DNA of 64,000 nt. It comes from Streptomyces sp. IMTB 2501. GTDB lineage: Bacteria > Actinomycetota > Actinomycetes > Streptomycetales > Streptomycetaceae. Shown here piece after piece: positions 1 to 8,289 of this stretch (the stretch's first letter is position 1; each line of letters opens with the position of its first letter). The notes beneath the pieces were generated by a model, which saw only the letters and a program-made list of their open reading frames with translations, was not told the origin of the DNA and made no database searches. The DNA lies in assembly GCF_001953885.1 (NCBI RefSeq), contig NZ_MQUS01000002.1:124001-188000 (forward strand). Reading direction: 5' to 3'. The position numbers and the translations under genes are program-made.

Positions 1-440
1 GCCGGACCGGCTACCTCGATGTGGTGCTCGGTATCGACCTCGCCGACGCGTGCGACGAGGTGATCGAGTTCGCGTTCGAGGAAGCCAAGTTGCGGCAGGC
101 CCGGCTGCGTGTCGTGTACGCCTGGCAGCCGCCTTCCGCGATCAGCCTCGGCCCCGGAGACATCGCTCTGGTCAACGATCCCGCGCGGGCGGAGGAGTGG
201 CAGGGGTTCCTGTCCGCTGTGCTGAAGGTGTGGCGGGACAAGTACCCCGAGATCGAGGTCCTGGAGGCCGTTGTGGAGGGCAAGGCCTCCACCGCGCTGG
301 TCCGGGCCGGCTCCGCGGCGAGCCTCCTCGTCGTCGGCCGCCGCCTGTCCGAGCGGCCGACGCTTCCGCGCATCGGCCCCGTCACCCATGCCGCCGTCCA
401 CCACGTCGGCTGCCCGCTGGCCGTCGTGCCCCACGAGTGA
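1..440 (+). CDS. Universal stress protein (UspA family), partial at 5' end
   Basis: The reading frame is already open at base 3 and ends with TGA at 438-440, so only the C-terminal part (about 145 residues) is in the window. The visible part starts with a Usp-type beta strand and helix (VVLGIDLADACDEVI) and ends in the typical last strand (GCPLAVVPHE). The middle VVGRR segment lies where nucleotide-binding Usp proteins carry their glycine-rich loop, but the loop is not canonical. In Streptomyces such proteins often contain two Usp domains in tandem, and this is probably the second. It lies just upstream of a pyruvate phosphate dikinase start, which fits a stress or energy gene cluster. Ligand binding cannot be judged. 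Confidence 0.85.
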   Translation, partial: RTGYLDVVLGIDLADACDEVIEFAFEEAKLRQARLRVVYAWQPPSAISLGPGDIALVNDPARAEEWQGFLSAVLKVWRDKYPEIEVLEAVVEGKASTALVRAGSAASLLVVGRRLSERPTLPRIGPVTHAAVHHVGCPLAVVPHE

Positions 441-456
441 GAGACCGGAGAGCGCG

Positions 457-960
457 ACGAGCACCCCGACAACGTATGCGTACGCATTCGCCGAGGGCAG
501 CCGGAAGATGGCCGGCCTGCTCGGCGGCAAGGGAGCCGGCCTGGCCGAGATGACCCGTCTCGGACTGCCCGTGCCGCCGGGCTTCACTGTCACCACCGAA
601 GCCTGCAAGGTCTATCTCGCCACGGGCGAGGAGCCGTCCGAACTCGGCATCGAGGAGGCCCGCGCCCTGGCCGGCCTGGAACGGGCCATGGGCCGCACCC
701 TCGGGGCGCCCGACGACCCACTCCTGGTCTCCGTACGCTCCGGTGCCCGCTTCTCGATGCCCGGCATGATGGAGACCATCCTTGACATCGGCCTCAACGA
801 CGAGTTCGTCGCCGGCCTTGCCAAGGCATCCGGACAGGAGCGGTTTGCCTGGGACTCCTACCGGCGGCTCGTGCAGATGTTCGGACGTACGGTGATGGGC
901 GTGGACGGTGACCTGTTCGAACAGGCCATCGCCGCGCACAAGGCGCAGCACGGGACGCGC
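457..960 (+). pseudogene. ppdK: Pyruvate phosphate dikinase, N-terminal fragment (truncated)
   Basis: Residues of the N-terminal ATP-grasp part of PPDK are clear: YAYAFAEGSRKMAGLLGGKG, GLPVPPGFTVTTEAC and SARFSMPGMMETILDIGLN-like segments in order. The family is about 880-900 residues, but similarity stops after about 165 residues near base 955, where the sequence becomes a transposon ATPase in another frame. No ATG, GTG or TTG sits at the expected start. The codon at 457 is ACG, six bases after a GGAG, and looks like a lost start codon. The phosphohistidine and PEP-binding domains are absent, so no enzyme can be made. Confidence 0.85.
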
Positions 961-1653
961 GACGACCGCGATCGCCGATCACGCCACCAATGCGCTGGTG
1001 ATCGACGACATTACGAGGCTCAAGCTCCACCGCGAGGCGGACCAGGACGTGCTGGACCTGATCCGCGAGATGATGAGCATGCCGGTCACCCTGATCCTGG
1101 TCGGTGTCGGGATCCCCACCTCTGGTCTACTGCGGGACGGCCGGCGTGACCCGGTCACCAAGCAGTGGGTCTTCCCGCCGGTCAAGGACCGCAGCCGCAG
1201 CCCCAACGCCCACGCCGCCACCCAGCGCGAACGCCGCTTCGAACTGATCGGCCTCGATCCGTTCAGCTACGACACGCCCAAGCAGATCGCCGTCTGGACC
1301 GCCCACCTCAGGGGTCTGGAAGCTCCCTGCGGCTGCTGAAGGACACCGAGGGCATGCTCACTGCGGGCGGCATGCCCGAGCACCTGTTCCGTCGCACCAA
1401 CGGTGTGGTCGGCCTTCTGGAGAAGCTGATCCAGACCGGCTGCCGCCATGCCATCGAGATCAGGGCCGAACATCTGACGGTCGATCTTCTGCAGCGATGC
1501 ACGGTCAGCCCCACCGGCCTGCCCGACCTGGACGCCGCCTCCGGCGAACAGCCGGAGATCCCGGAGGTGCCCGCCGCGAGGAAGAAGCGGCCGGGCCGCA
1601 ACACCGTCTTCGACGACGACGGCCCGGCCGCCGGCATCGCCGGAGGGGCGTGA
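960..1653 (+). pseudogene. tniB: TniB/TnsC-like transposition AAA+ ATPase, 5'-truncated and frameshifted
   Basis: A Walker-B-type segment is visible (ALVIDDITRLKLHREADQ), followed by VTLILVGVGIP and, after a frame change near 1315-1325, GMPEHLFRRTNGVVGLLEKL. These are typical of the TniB-like ATPases of Tn5053/Tn7-type elements, which deliver the transposase to target DNA. The Walker A part is missing because the piece begins inside the gene at the PPDK junction. The second frame runs to a TGA at 1651-1653 that overlaps the start of the tniQ-like gene (TGATG), so the original operon order is kept. No TniA-type transposase is present. The protein cannot be functional as read. Confidence 0.8.
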
Positions 1654-3557
1654 TGGCCCTGCCGCCGCTTGCCCGCAGCCTCGCGCCGCTGCCGGAGGAA
1701 TCGCTGCCCGGCTACCTCCTTCGGGTCGCCCACCGGCTGGGCCGCTCGCCAGGCCGGATCGCCGCGTTGTGCGGCCTGAGCTCGTACGAACGCCGCCTGC
1801 CGGCCCACTACCTGATCACGGTGCCCGACGACGTCGCCACCGTGTTCGCCTCTGCCGCCAGGCTGTCCCGGGCGGAGGTCGACGCCCTCACCCTCCGCGG
1901 CTATGCGGGCGCCTGCCCGGCGCTGACGAAGATCGGCGCCCGATCTGCCGCCAACACGGCCACCCAACAGGACATCTGGGCCTTCAACCACGGCAGCCGG
2001 TACTGCCCGAAGTGCCTGACCGGTGACGGAAGCCCGATCCAGGCCACCCTCGGCGGCCCCTGGAAGCTGCGCTGGCACCTGCCCGTGGTCTTCGCCTGCA
2101 CCGTCCGTCGCCGTCTGCTGGAGTACACGTGCCCGGCTTGCGGGAACGGACTCGGCGGGTCCCTCGGGAACCGGGGGAACTTGATCAGGCAGCCACTTTT
2201 CGACGACCTCCACCCCTTGCAGTGCCGCAACCCACAACGGGACAGCCGACCGTCCGGTCCCCGCTCCGGCCGCAAGGGCGCATGCGGGGCACGGCTGGAC
2301 GAGGTCCCCAAGCCCGGGAGCGCGCTCTGCCTGGAGGACCCGGATCGCTTGGTCGCCTTGCAAGAACGCCTGGACCACCAACTCGCTCCGGTGGCCGCCG
2401 AGTCGGCCGACAGCCAGCCCGGCGGCCTGTTCCCCGATCTCATCCTCGCCGGCCAGTTGATCAAGCTCAGCTGGCCCGTTGGTGCCGATCTCGCTCCTTC
2501 GGACGCCATAGCCGCCCTGGTGGATTCTCACGCAGCACCGATCGCCGCGATCCTGGACGGCCCGCAGGCCACTGCGCCAGGACGGTACTTGCGGATCCCG
2601 GATCGGTCGGCTCCTGACGACCCCGCCCAGCGCGGCGCCCTCCTGCTGGCAGCCGATGCCCTTCTTGGCGATCGAGAGCCTGCAGCACTGCGCGAACGTG
2701 TCCAACCCTTGGTGCAGGCCGCCTGCGAGCGCGCCCCGACGCGTGCCTACCAGGCGCTTCGGAATGCCGACGTATCCGCGTTCATGGCCCGCGCCCTGGT
2801 CCGGCGGCGCCAGGTCTTCCACGCCGGGGGCAGCAGCCGAGGGCCGGGCCACCTGCGCATCCCCTCGCGCAACTGCCGCTTCAGCACTGAGGAAGTCCCG
2901 CCGCTGCTGCCACAGGCATGGTTCGCGGCCCACTTCCCGGGGATCACCGACCGCATGACGTGCACAACCGCCTGGACCATGCGCCACCTGCGGCGCGCGG
3001 CCTCCCTGAAGCTCGTCGAGATGACCGCCGGCGGCACCTGGGCCGAATCCGCCGAGATGCTGGGCATACCGCGAGGCAGCGCCGAGCGGACTCTCTTCGT
3101 CCTCAACCGGCAGATGCCGACCAGCGACCTGTGGGAGGAGTTCGAAGCCAGCGTCGAACGGATTGCCGCCGAACTCGACAACAACCCTCGGCGCGTCAAC
3201 TACGCACGACGGCGCCGCGCCATGGCCACCTGGCAGATGCCGCTTCGGGACTGGACGGACGTGTGCTCCGGCATCGCCAAGCTCGGCCGCCTGGCAGCCC
3301 GGCAGGACCCGGCACTCGCTACGGTTCTCGTCTGGACCGAGGTCACCCAGGCCGAACACCTCAACTGCCCGCTCCTCTCCACCCCCAGCCTCACCCGCCA
3401 GGACAGAACGAGGCTGCTCGACAACGTCGCCCAGTTCCTCACCCCAGCCCACCAGAAGGGCGGACGCCTCGAACTCCGCCGCCGGCTCGACGCATACGCC
3501 GCCCGCCTTGCCGCGCGGTGCGATGTACCTACGCCGCCTACTGGCCCCGGGAGTTGA
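1653..3557 (+). CDS. tniQ: TniQ family transposition protein
   Basis: This 634-residue ORF begins at an ATG overlapping the stop of the tniB remnant. The N-terminus (LPEESLPGYLLRVAHRLGRS) is the typical TniQ opening, followed by a zinc-finger-like pair, YCPKC near residue 117 and CPAC near 160. A helix-turn-helix-like segment lies near residue 465 (TWAESAEMLGIPRGSAERTL). TniQ proteins help choose the insertion site in Tn7-like and Tn5053-like elements. Here the partner ATPase is broken and no DDE transposase is near, so the gene is probably a stranded remnant with an intact frame. No cas genes are present, so nothing suggests a CRISPR-associated transposon. Confidence 0.8.
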   Translation: MALPPLARSLAPLPEESLPGYLLRVAHRLGRSPGRIAALCGLSSYERRLPAHYLITVPDDVATVFASAARLSRAEVDALTLRGYAGACPALTKIGARSAANTATQQDIWAFNHGSRYCPKCLTGDGSPIQATLGGPWKLRWHLPVVFACTVRRRLLEYTCPACGNGLGGSLGNRGNLIRQPLFDDLHPLQCRNPQRDSRPSGPRSGRKGACGARLDEVPKPGSALCLEDPDRLVALQERLDHQLAPVAAESADSQPGGLFPDLILAGQLIKLSWPVGADLAPSDAIAALVDSHAAPIAAILDGPQATAPGRYLRIPDRSAPDDPAQRGALLLAADALLGDREPAALRERVQPLVQAACERAPTRAYQALRNADVSAFMARALVRRRQVFHAGGSSRGPGHLRIPSRNCRFSTEEVPPLLPQAWFAAHFPGITDRMTCTTAWTMRHLRRAASLKLVEMTAGGTWAESAEMLGIPRGSAERTLFVLNRQMPTSDLWEEFEASVERIAAELDNNPRRVNYARRRRAMATWQMPLRDWTDVCSGIAKLGRLAARQDPALATVLVWTEVTQAEHLNCPLLSTPSLTRQDRTRLLDNVAQFLTPAHQKGGRLELRRRLDAYAARLAARCDVPTPPTGPGS

Positions 3558-3662
3558 ACATCAGCACCTCGCTGCCATGCGCGAAGAAGATCGATCATCG
3601 GCGCATTCGTCATGACCATGAACCTGGTGCGATGCGCCAGAAATGACGAGGCTAAGTCCCTT

Positions 3663-4325
3663 TCAGGTTTCACTGGTCGGCGGGTTGATTTTGGTGAGGT
3701 GGTCGGCGAGGGAGTTGAGGATCTCGTCGGCGGTCTTGGTCCAGGTGAAGGGCCTGGGGTTCTCGTTCCATCCGTGGATCCAGGCCCTGATGTCCTGCTC
3801 CAGGGCCTTCACGGAGGTGTGCACCCCGCGGCGGATGAGCTTGTCCGTCATGAGGCCGGACCACCGCTCGACCTGGTTCATCCAGGATGAGCCGGTGGGG
3901 GTGAAGTGGACGTGGAAGCGTGGGTGTTTGCCGAGCCATGTCTTGATCTCGGCGGTGTTGTGGGTGGCGTAATTGTCACAGACCAGGTGGACGTCGAGGC
4001 CGGCGGGCACGGCCTTGTCGATCGTGACCAGGAACTTCTTGAACTCGATGGCCCGGTGGCGGCGGTGCAGTTCCGATATGACGCTGCCGTCGGCGACGTC
4101 CGCGCACCGCAGCACGATCCTCGCCCGCAGTGCAAGGAACTGCGCGGTCTTCGCCCGCCGCGCCCAGCGCGTCAGCTCCGCGCGCTCGGCCTCGGAGAGC
4201 ACCAGCTCCGGCTTGCGCCGGCCCGGCCGCGGCGCGTCCACCAGGCCCGCCACCCGCCGGGCCACGAACCGCGAGCGCCACTTGCGCACCGTCTCCGTGG
4301 ACACCCCGAAGTCCGCTGCTGCACG
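3663..4325 (-). pseudogene. IS630-family transposase remnant with rearranged N-terminal half
   Basis: The C-terminal catalytic half is good: HLVCDNYATH holds the second acidic residue and SSWMNQVERW the third. It ends with the usual WTKTADEILNSLADHLTKIN tail. Before it, two N-terminal pieces are in the wrong order. The helix-turn-helix piece (STETVRKWRSRFVARRV, about 4217-4325) comes before the piece that normally opens the protein (LVLSEAERAELTRWARRAK, about 4100-4216). The latter then joins directly to the second half, so about 190 residues with the first catalytic Asp are missing. The copy cannot transpose. It abuts a second, different IS630 remnant. Confidence 0.8.
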
Positions 4326-5310
4326 GGTGCCGGCGCAGGTAGGCGTGCGGGTCGTGGGCGAGGGCGGGGTGGTTGGGCGGGTCGCTGTTGCCGAGGACGA
4401 AACCGCGCAGCGGCCCGAAGTGCGGCTCGACGGGGTTGGCCCAGGCTGTCTGGGTCGGGGTGAAGCACGGTTCCATCTTGTGCCGGGCGTCCCAGGTGCT
4501 GATGGTCTGGGTCTTGTTGCCGGACCAGTTGTCGAGGATGACGTAGATGGGGGCGCCGTCGAGGCGGGCGGCGAGGGTGTGAGCCCTTGCGGGTGCGGCT
4601 CACACCCCACAGGCGGTCGTCGCCGAGGCTGTAGCAGCCTGGAAGTAGCGGATGCCCGGGTGCGGTGGTAGATGGCCGGCAGCCGGTCGGGGTGCTTGCG
4701 CCGAGCCCAGCAGGTGCCGTGGCAGGGCGTGATCGACAGCGGCCCGAACTGGTCGAAGGCGAAAGCGCCGGTCGGCGAAGCGGCGGGTCACTCCTCGATG
4801 CGGTTCAGGTTGGCTTCGGCGTCCGGATCCTTGGTCTCCTTCCATGTGCGGGTGCGCTGGAAGGTCATGGGGTGGCGGTGCAGCAGCACCCGCAGCCGTT
4901 CGCGGCCGATGACCACCCGGCGTACCCCGGCCGGCGGGTGGCTGAGGTAGTCGGCGAGCTTGCGCAGGCTCCAGTGGGTGAACGGCCTGCCCAACTTCTT
5001 GGGCCGCTCCTGGGCGACGTCGACGATGTACGCCTCGTCGTCCGCGGTGATCCGGCGCGGGCGGCCCCCGGCCCACTTCGGGTCCAGGCAGTCAAGGCCG
5101 CGCTCGTTGAACGCGTGGATCACATCGCGGACGGTGTCGGGATCGGTGGAGACAGGGCGGCGATCGCCTCGTCGGTGCTGCCGGATGCCGACGCAATGAT
5201 CATCATTGCACGGCGGACCGTCATCGTGCCGTGTCGGATCCGCCGCACATCCGCAGCAGAGCGCGTCCCTCGTCGTCCGTCAGCCGACGGGCGCGTACCG
5301 GCTTCGCCAT
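4326..5310 (-). pseudogene. IS630-family transposase (second type), multiply frameshifted
   Basis: Read leftwards from an ATG at 5310, pieces of one IS630 transposase appear in the right order but in different frames: MAKPVRARRLTDDEG, RRAMMIIASASGSTDEAIAA, VIHAFNERGLDCLDPKWAGG, FTHWSLRKLADYL, then RYFQ, APIYVILDNWSGNK (acidic residue) and CFTPTQTAWANPVEPHFGPL. At least four single-base frame changes are needed. The 3' end is lost at about 4326, where the other IS630 remnant begins. Regular gene order with scattered indels is the picture of an old, decaying insertion sequence. Confidence 0.75.
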
Positions 5311-5360
5311 CGCAGTTGTGGTCAAGCCCGGGGTGGGGGCCGGTCCGGTGGGACTGTGGT

Positions 5361-5985
5361 GTGACGTGTGCGCAACTCGCCGACGAAGGGCGGGAGTTCA
5401 TCGGACCGTTCCAGCGGGTCGGCAGGTTCGGCCTGCACCCCGAGCGGGTGCGTGAACAGTTCGAGGGGGTGATCTGGCGGCTCGGTACCAGCGGCCAGTG
5501 GCGGGAGATGCCCGAGTGGTTCGGCGCCTGGCAGGCGGTCTACAACCGCTTCATGCGATGGCGGGACGCGGGCGTCTTCCAGGCCCCGGTGGAGGAGGCG
5601 ATCGCCGAGGCCGCCCGCAGGGACGAGATCGACATGTCTCTGGTCAGCGTGGACTCCACCACGGCACGCGCTCATCACGGCGCGTCCGGGATACGGGTCA
5701 GCGAACAGACCCTTGCGGCGCTCGAGGAGGCCGCCACGCAAAAAGGTGAGCGTCCGGGGAACAAAGCGGGTAGGACGGCGAAAGCGATCCGGTCCGCGCC
5801 GAGCGCCGACGCATCCGCTTGCGACGGCGGGCCCGGCTGAAGGCCGCCCTGCTCGGGCGGTCCCGCGGCGGGCTGACGAGCAACATCCACCTGGCCGCCG
5901 ACCGGCGCTGCCGGCCGATGGGGCTCCTTTGCCGGCCGAGCAGGCTGCCGACAGTCCGTAGTTCATCCCAGTCATAGGGCCTGTC
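5361..5985 (+). pseudogene. IS5-family transposase, N-terminal half only
   Basis: A GTG at 5361 opens a frame with the IS5-type N-terminal domain (LADEGREFIGPFQRVGRFG, QWREMPEWFGAWQAVYNRF) and the first catalytic region (SLVSVDSTTARAHHGASG). The frame stops at 5838-5840. The next conserved part (LKAALLGRSRGGLTSNIHLA) continues in another frame, and similarity ends near 5985. The later DDE residues are missing. It lies back to back with the IS630 remnant on the other strand. Confidence 0.75.
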
Positions 5986-6008
5986 CTGCCGATCTCGGCC
6001 GTCAGCGG

Positions 6009-6692
6009 TCACAGGCTGATGAAGCTCACCGTTTCCGACATGTCCGCCCGCCCGGTACGCAGCCTTGGCGCGCCCTCCTTCTCAAATCCCACTGAGATGC
6101 CGCAGAACAGCACGAGCCCGTCGTCGGCTCCGACTGTTCGGCTGACGGTCTTGCGGTACATGGTCCACATCACCTGGGGGCAGCTGTGCAGTCCTTCCGC
6201 TCGCAGCAGCAGCATGACGGTCTGCAAGTACATTCCGGCATCCGCCCACTGGCCGGGCCCCATCGTCCGGTCGAGGTAGCAGAACAGGACGACCGGCGCC
6301 CCGAACGCCTCCGAGTTCAGTGCGGCGATCTTCTTGGGCCGGTCGGGGTCGTCGCGCTCGATCCCCAGCGCTTCGTACCGCTGGGCGGCCGCGGCGGAAA
6401 AGCGGTCCAGATACGGCGAGGTCAGTTCGTCCGGGTACATCGGATACTCCCGCTCATCACCCGGGTCGCCTGCCAGTGCCCTGGCGGTCGCGCGCCTCTT
6501 CAGTTCGGCCAAGGGTTCGCCGGTCACGACGTATACATGCCACGGCTGGAGGTTCCCACTGGACGGAGCCCGTGTCGCTGCGGTCAGCACTCGTTCGAGT
6601 ACCTCCTTGGGCACCGGCTCATCGCTGAACGCCCGCACGGCCCGGCGACTGTCCACGGCCTCATACACGTCCACGTTTTCGCGTCCTCTCAT
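6009..6692 (-). CDS. Nitroreductase family FMN oxidoreductase
   Basis: A complete 227-residue protein of the usual nitroreductase length. FMN-binding segments are clear: SRRAVRAFSDEPVP near the start, TRAPSSGNLQPWHVYVV near residues 40-56, and a later GISVGFEKEG. Such flavin enzymes reduce nitroaromatics, quinones or related substrates with NAD(P)H in the cytosol, and the real substrate here is unknown. The gene stands alone between an IS5 remnant on its left and an IS5-DnaK fusion on its right, so it has no operon partners to suggest a role. Confidence 0.9.
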   Translation of the reverse strand: MRGRENVDVYEAVDSRRAVRAFSDEPVPKEVLERVLTAATRAPSSGNLQPWHVYVVTGEPLAELKRRATARALAGDPGDEREYPMYPDELTSPYLDRFSAAAAQRYEALGIERDDPDRPKKIAALNSEAFGAPVVLFCYLDRTMGPGQWADAGMYLQTVMLLLRAEGLHSCPQVMWTMYRKTVSRTVGADDGLVLFCGISVGFEKEGAPRLRTGRADMSETVSFISL

Positions 6693-6805
6693 TCAACCGG
6701 CTCCTCCACCGTATTCAGAGGTCAGCAACGAGCATCGCTGGGGGCTGGACTACGTCCCGGCGATCAATCCAGTCTTGGTGGGACTGACGGGGAGACAGAG
6801 GTGAC

Positions 6806-7261
6806 TTGACGGATGCTCAGCGGGAGCGGCTGGAGCCGCTTCTACCGGTGAGCAACGGGCGTTGCGGCAGGTGGCGGGACCACCGCCAGGTCGTGAACGG
6901 GGTGCTCTACCGGATACGCACGGGCATGCGGTGGCGTGATCGGCCTGAGCGGCAGCTCATCCAGGAGAACCCCGAGAAGATCCCGGCTGACGCCAAGGGC
7001 GAGACCGAGACGGCGCTGGCCGACCTGGAGGAGAAGCTCAAGGGCGAGTCCGCCGAAGGCGACAACACAGCCGCGATCCGGCAGGCCATGGAGCGTGCAG
7101 CCGAGGCGGCGCAGAAGGTCGGTGCGGCGCTGTACGAGAGGTCTGGCGCGGAGCGCGGCACGTCGGCAGGAACCACCTCGGCCTCCTCGTCAGGTGGGAC
7201 CGGCTCGGAGGACGAGGCGGTGGACGCTGAGACCGTCGACGACAAGGGGGAGGCGGGCTGA
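6806..7261 (+). pseudogene. dnaK: IS5 transposase N-terminus fused in frame to the C-terminus of DnaK
   Basis: The first about 47 residues (LTDAQRERLEPLLPVSNGRC, TGMRWRDRPE) match the N-terminal domain of IS5 transposases. From about base 6949 the same frame reads the C-terminal helical lid of an Hsp70 (LIQENPEKIPADAKGE, LADLEEKLKGESAEGD, AAQKVGAALYER) with a low-complexity Ser/Thr/Gly tail. The nucleotide-binding and substrate-binding domains of DnaK are gone, so it cannot act as a chaperone. The stop is two bases from the grpE start, which keeps the usual dnaK-grpE order. Whether the fused protein is expressed from an IS promoter is unknown. Confidence 0.8.
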
Positions 7262-7263
7262 CG

Positions 7264-7731
7264 ATGGACAAGTGCCGGTTGCAGAAAGAACTGGACCCCG
7301 CCCAGACGCAGCGTCTGCTGGAGGAACGCACGGCTGACCTGCAACGGGTGAAAGCCGAGTACGACAACTACCGCAAGCGGGTGCGCCGCGACCGCATGGC
7401 CGTACGCGAGATCGCCGAGGCCAACGTCCTGCGCGCCCTCCTGCCCGTCCTGGACGCCGTCGACCGTACGTGCGCGCACGAGCCCATGACGGCGGCCTTG
7501 AAAGACATCTCCGACACCCTCCGGATCCAGCTGGGCTCTCTTGGGCTGGAAGCGGTCGGCCAGGAGGGCGACACCTTCAAACCCGCCAGCCATGACGCCC
7601 TGTCGCATCACATCGTCCCGGATGCCGACCGGCTGGTCTGCACGGAGATCCTGCGCCCTGGCTACCGGCTCGGTGACCAGCTGCTGCGTCCGGCCTACGT
7701 GGAGGTCACCGGGCCGCCCCCCCGCCCGTGA
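7264..7731 (+). CDS. grpE: GrpE nucleotide exchange factor (second copy type)
   Basis: A 155-residue GrpE. The N-terminal long helix is visible (QRLLEERTADLQRVKAEYDN, YRKRVRRDRMAVREIAEANV). The C-terminal beta domain has GLEAVGQEGDTFKPASHDAL and VCTEILRPGYRLGDQLLRPA. GrpE drives ADP release from DnaK in the cytosol. The N-terminal acidic extension of the main Streptomyces GrpE is missing, so this is probably the extra copy that sits in accessory heat-shock clusters. It follows the truncated dnaK by two bases and so has no intact local partner. It might serve the main chromosomal DnaK. Confidence 0.85.
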   Translation: MDKCRLQKELDPAQTQRLLEERTADLQRVKAEYDNYRKRVRRDRMAVREIAEANVLRALLPVLDAVDRTCAHEPMTAALKDISDTLRIQLGSLGLEAVGQEGDTFKPASHDALSHHIVPDADRLVCTEILRPGYRLGDQLLRPAYVEVTGPPPRP

Positions 7732-7751
7732 GGGACCCACGCGGGCGGGGG
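7719..7751. terminator. Rho-independent-type hairpin at the end of grpE
   Basis: Perfect 10-bp arms CCCCCGCCCG (7719-7728) and CGGGCGGGGG (7742-7751) are separated by 13 bases and overlap the grpE stop codon. No T-run follows, which is common for actinomycete terminators. Confidence 0.6.
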
Positions 7752-7885
7752 TGTGAACAGGAACCCCGCGAGCCCGCAGAAGGAACCGGCGAGCGAGCCG
7801 ACCTCGTAGCTCGACAAGTCGGTAAGGACGTCTAGCCGGTGGAGCGATGGGGCTACCAGGGACTGTTTTTTTGCCCAGCGGGACC

Positions 7886-8289
7886 TCACCCATCCCGGGG
7901 CTGCCGCCACGGCGTTGATGTGTCGATGTTCGGCGCGGCCCGGGCGATGTACCCGGCTGTCGCCCCGGCTTCCTTGTCGCCCCGTGCGGAGACCGCGAGA
8001 AGGCGAAAGGGGCGGGAAGCCGGAGTTCGACGCAAACCGCGGGCCTGTCCCGTGCCGCGACTGCGAAGTCCTTCCCTGCCTGATGACAGCGTGTACCGAT
8101 GGACCAGGTGCCGGCCATGCAGATGCCGCGCTCGTGCACACCGCGCAGGGCTCGCCACCAGTCAGGCTCGACGGTCCCCCGGCACACGGCCGCCAGCGGC
8201 ACACGCACGTCGCCACGACAGGTGGCTGCCTTTTCCCACCACGGCAGGCGTACGACCGCTTGATCTTCTGTGACGAGCATCCCCGCCAT
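7886..8289 (-). pseudogene. Conserved actinomycete hypothetical protein, broken by a single-base frameshift
   Basis: An ATG at 8289 with a good ribosome site (GGAGAGGAAG) opens a protein reading VRLPWWEKAATCRGDVRVPL and EPDWWRALRGVHERGICMAG, a pattern I recognise from Streptomyces hypothetical proteins without known function. After VELRLPAPF (about base 8010) the match continues in another frame: RPFRLLAVSARGDKEAGATA and IDTSTPWRQP, ending at 7886. One lost base in a C-rich run would explain the break. The start lies inside the 3' extension of the upstream phosphatase gene. Confidence 0.5.

Noticed and set aside
1308..3452. Long minus-strand frame of about 714 codons opposite tniQ
   Set aside because: The product has no recognisable domain and is rich in Arg, Gly and Pro, as expected for the shadow of a high-GC gene. 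The plus strand carries clear TniB and TniQ motifs.
1653..3557. CRISPR-associated transposon
   Set aside because: TniQ occurs in such systems, but no cas gene, no CRISPR repeat and no complete transposase are in the window.
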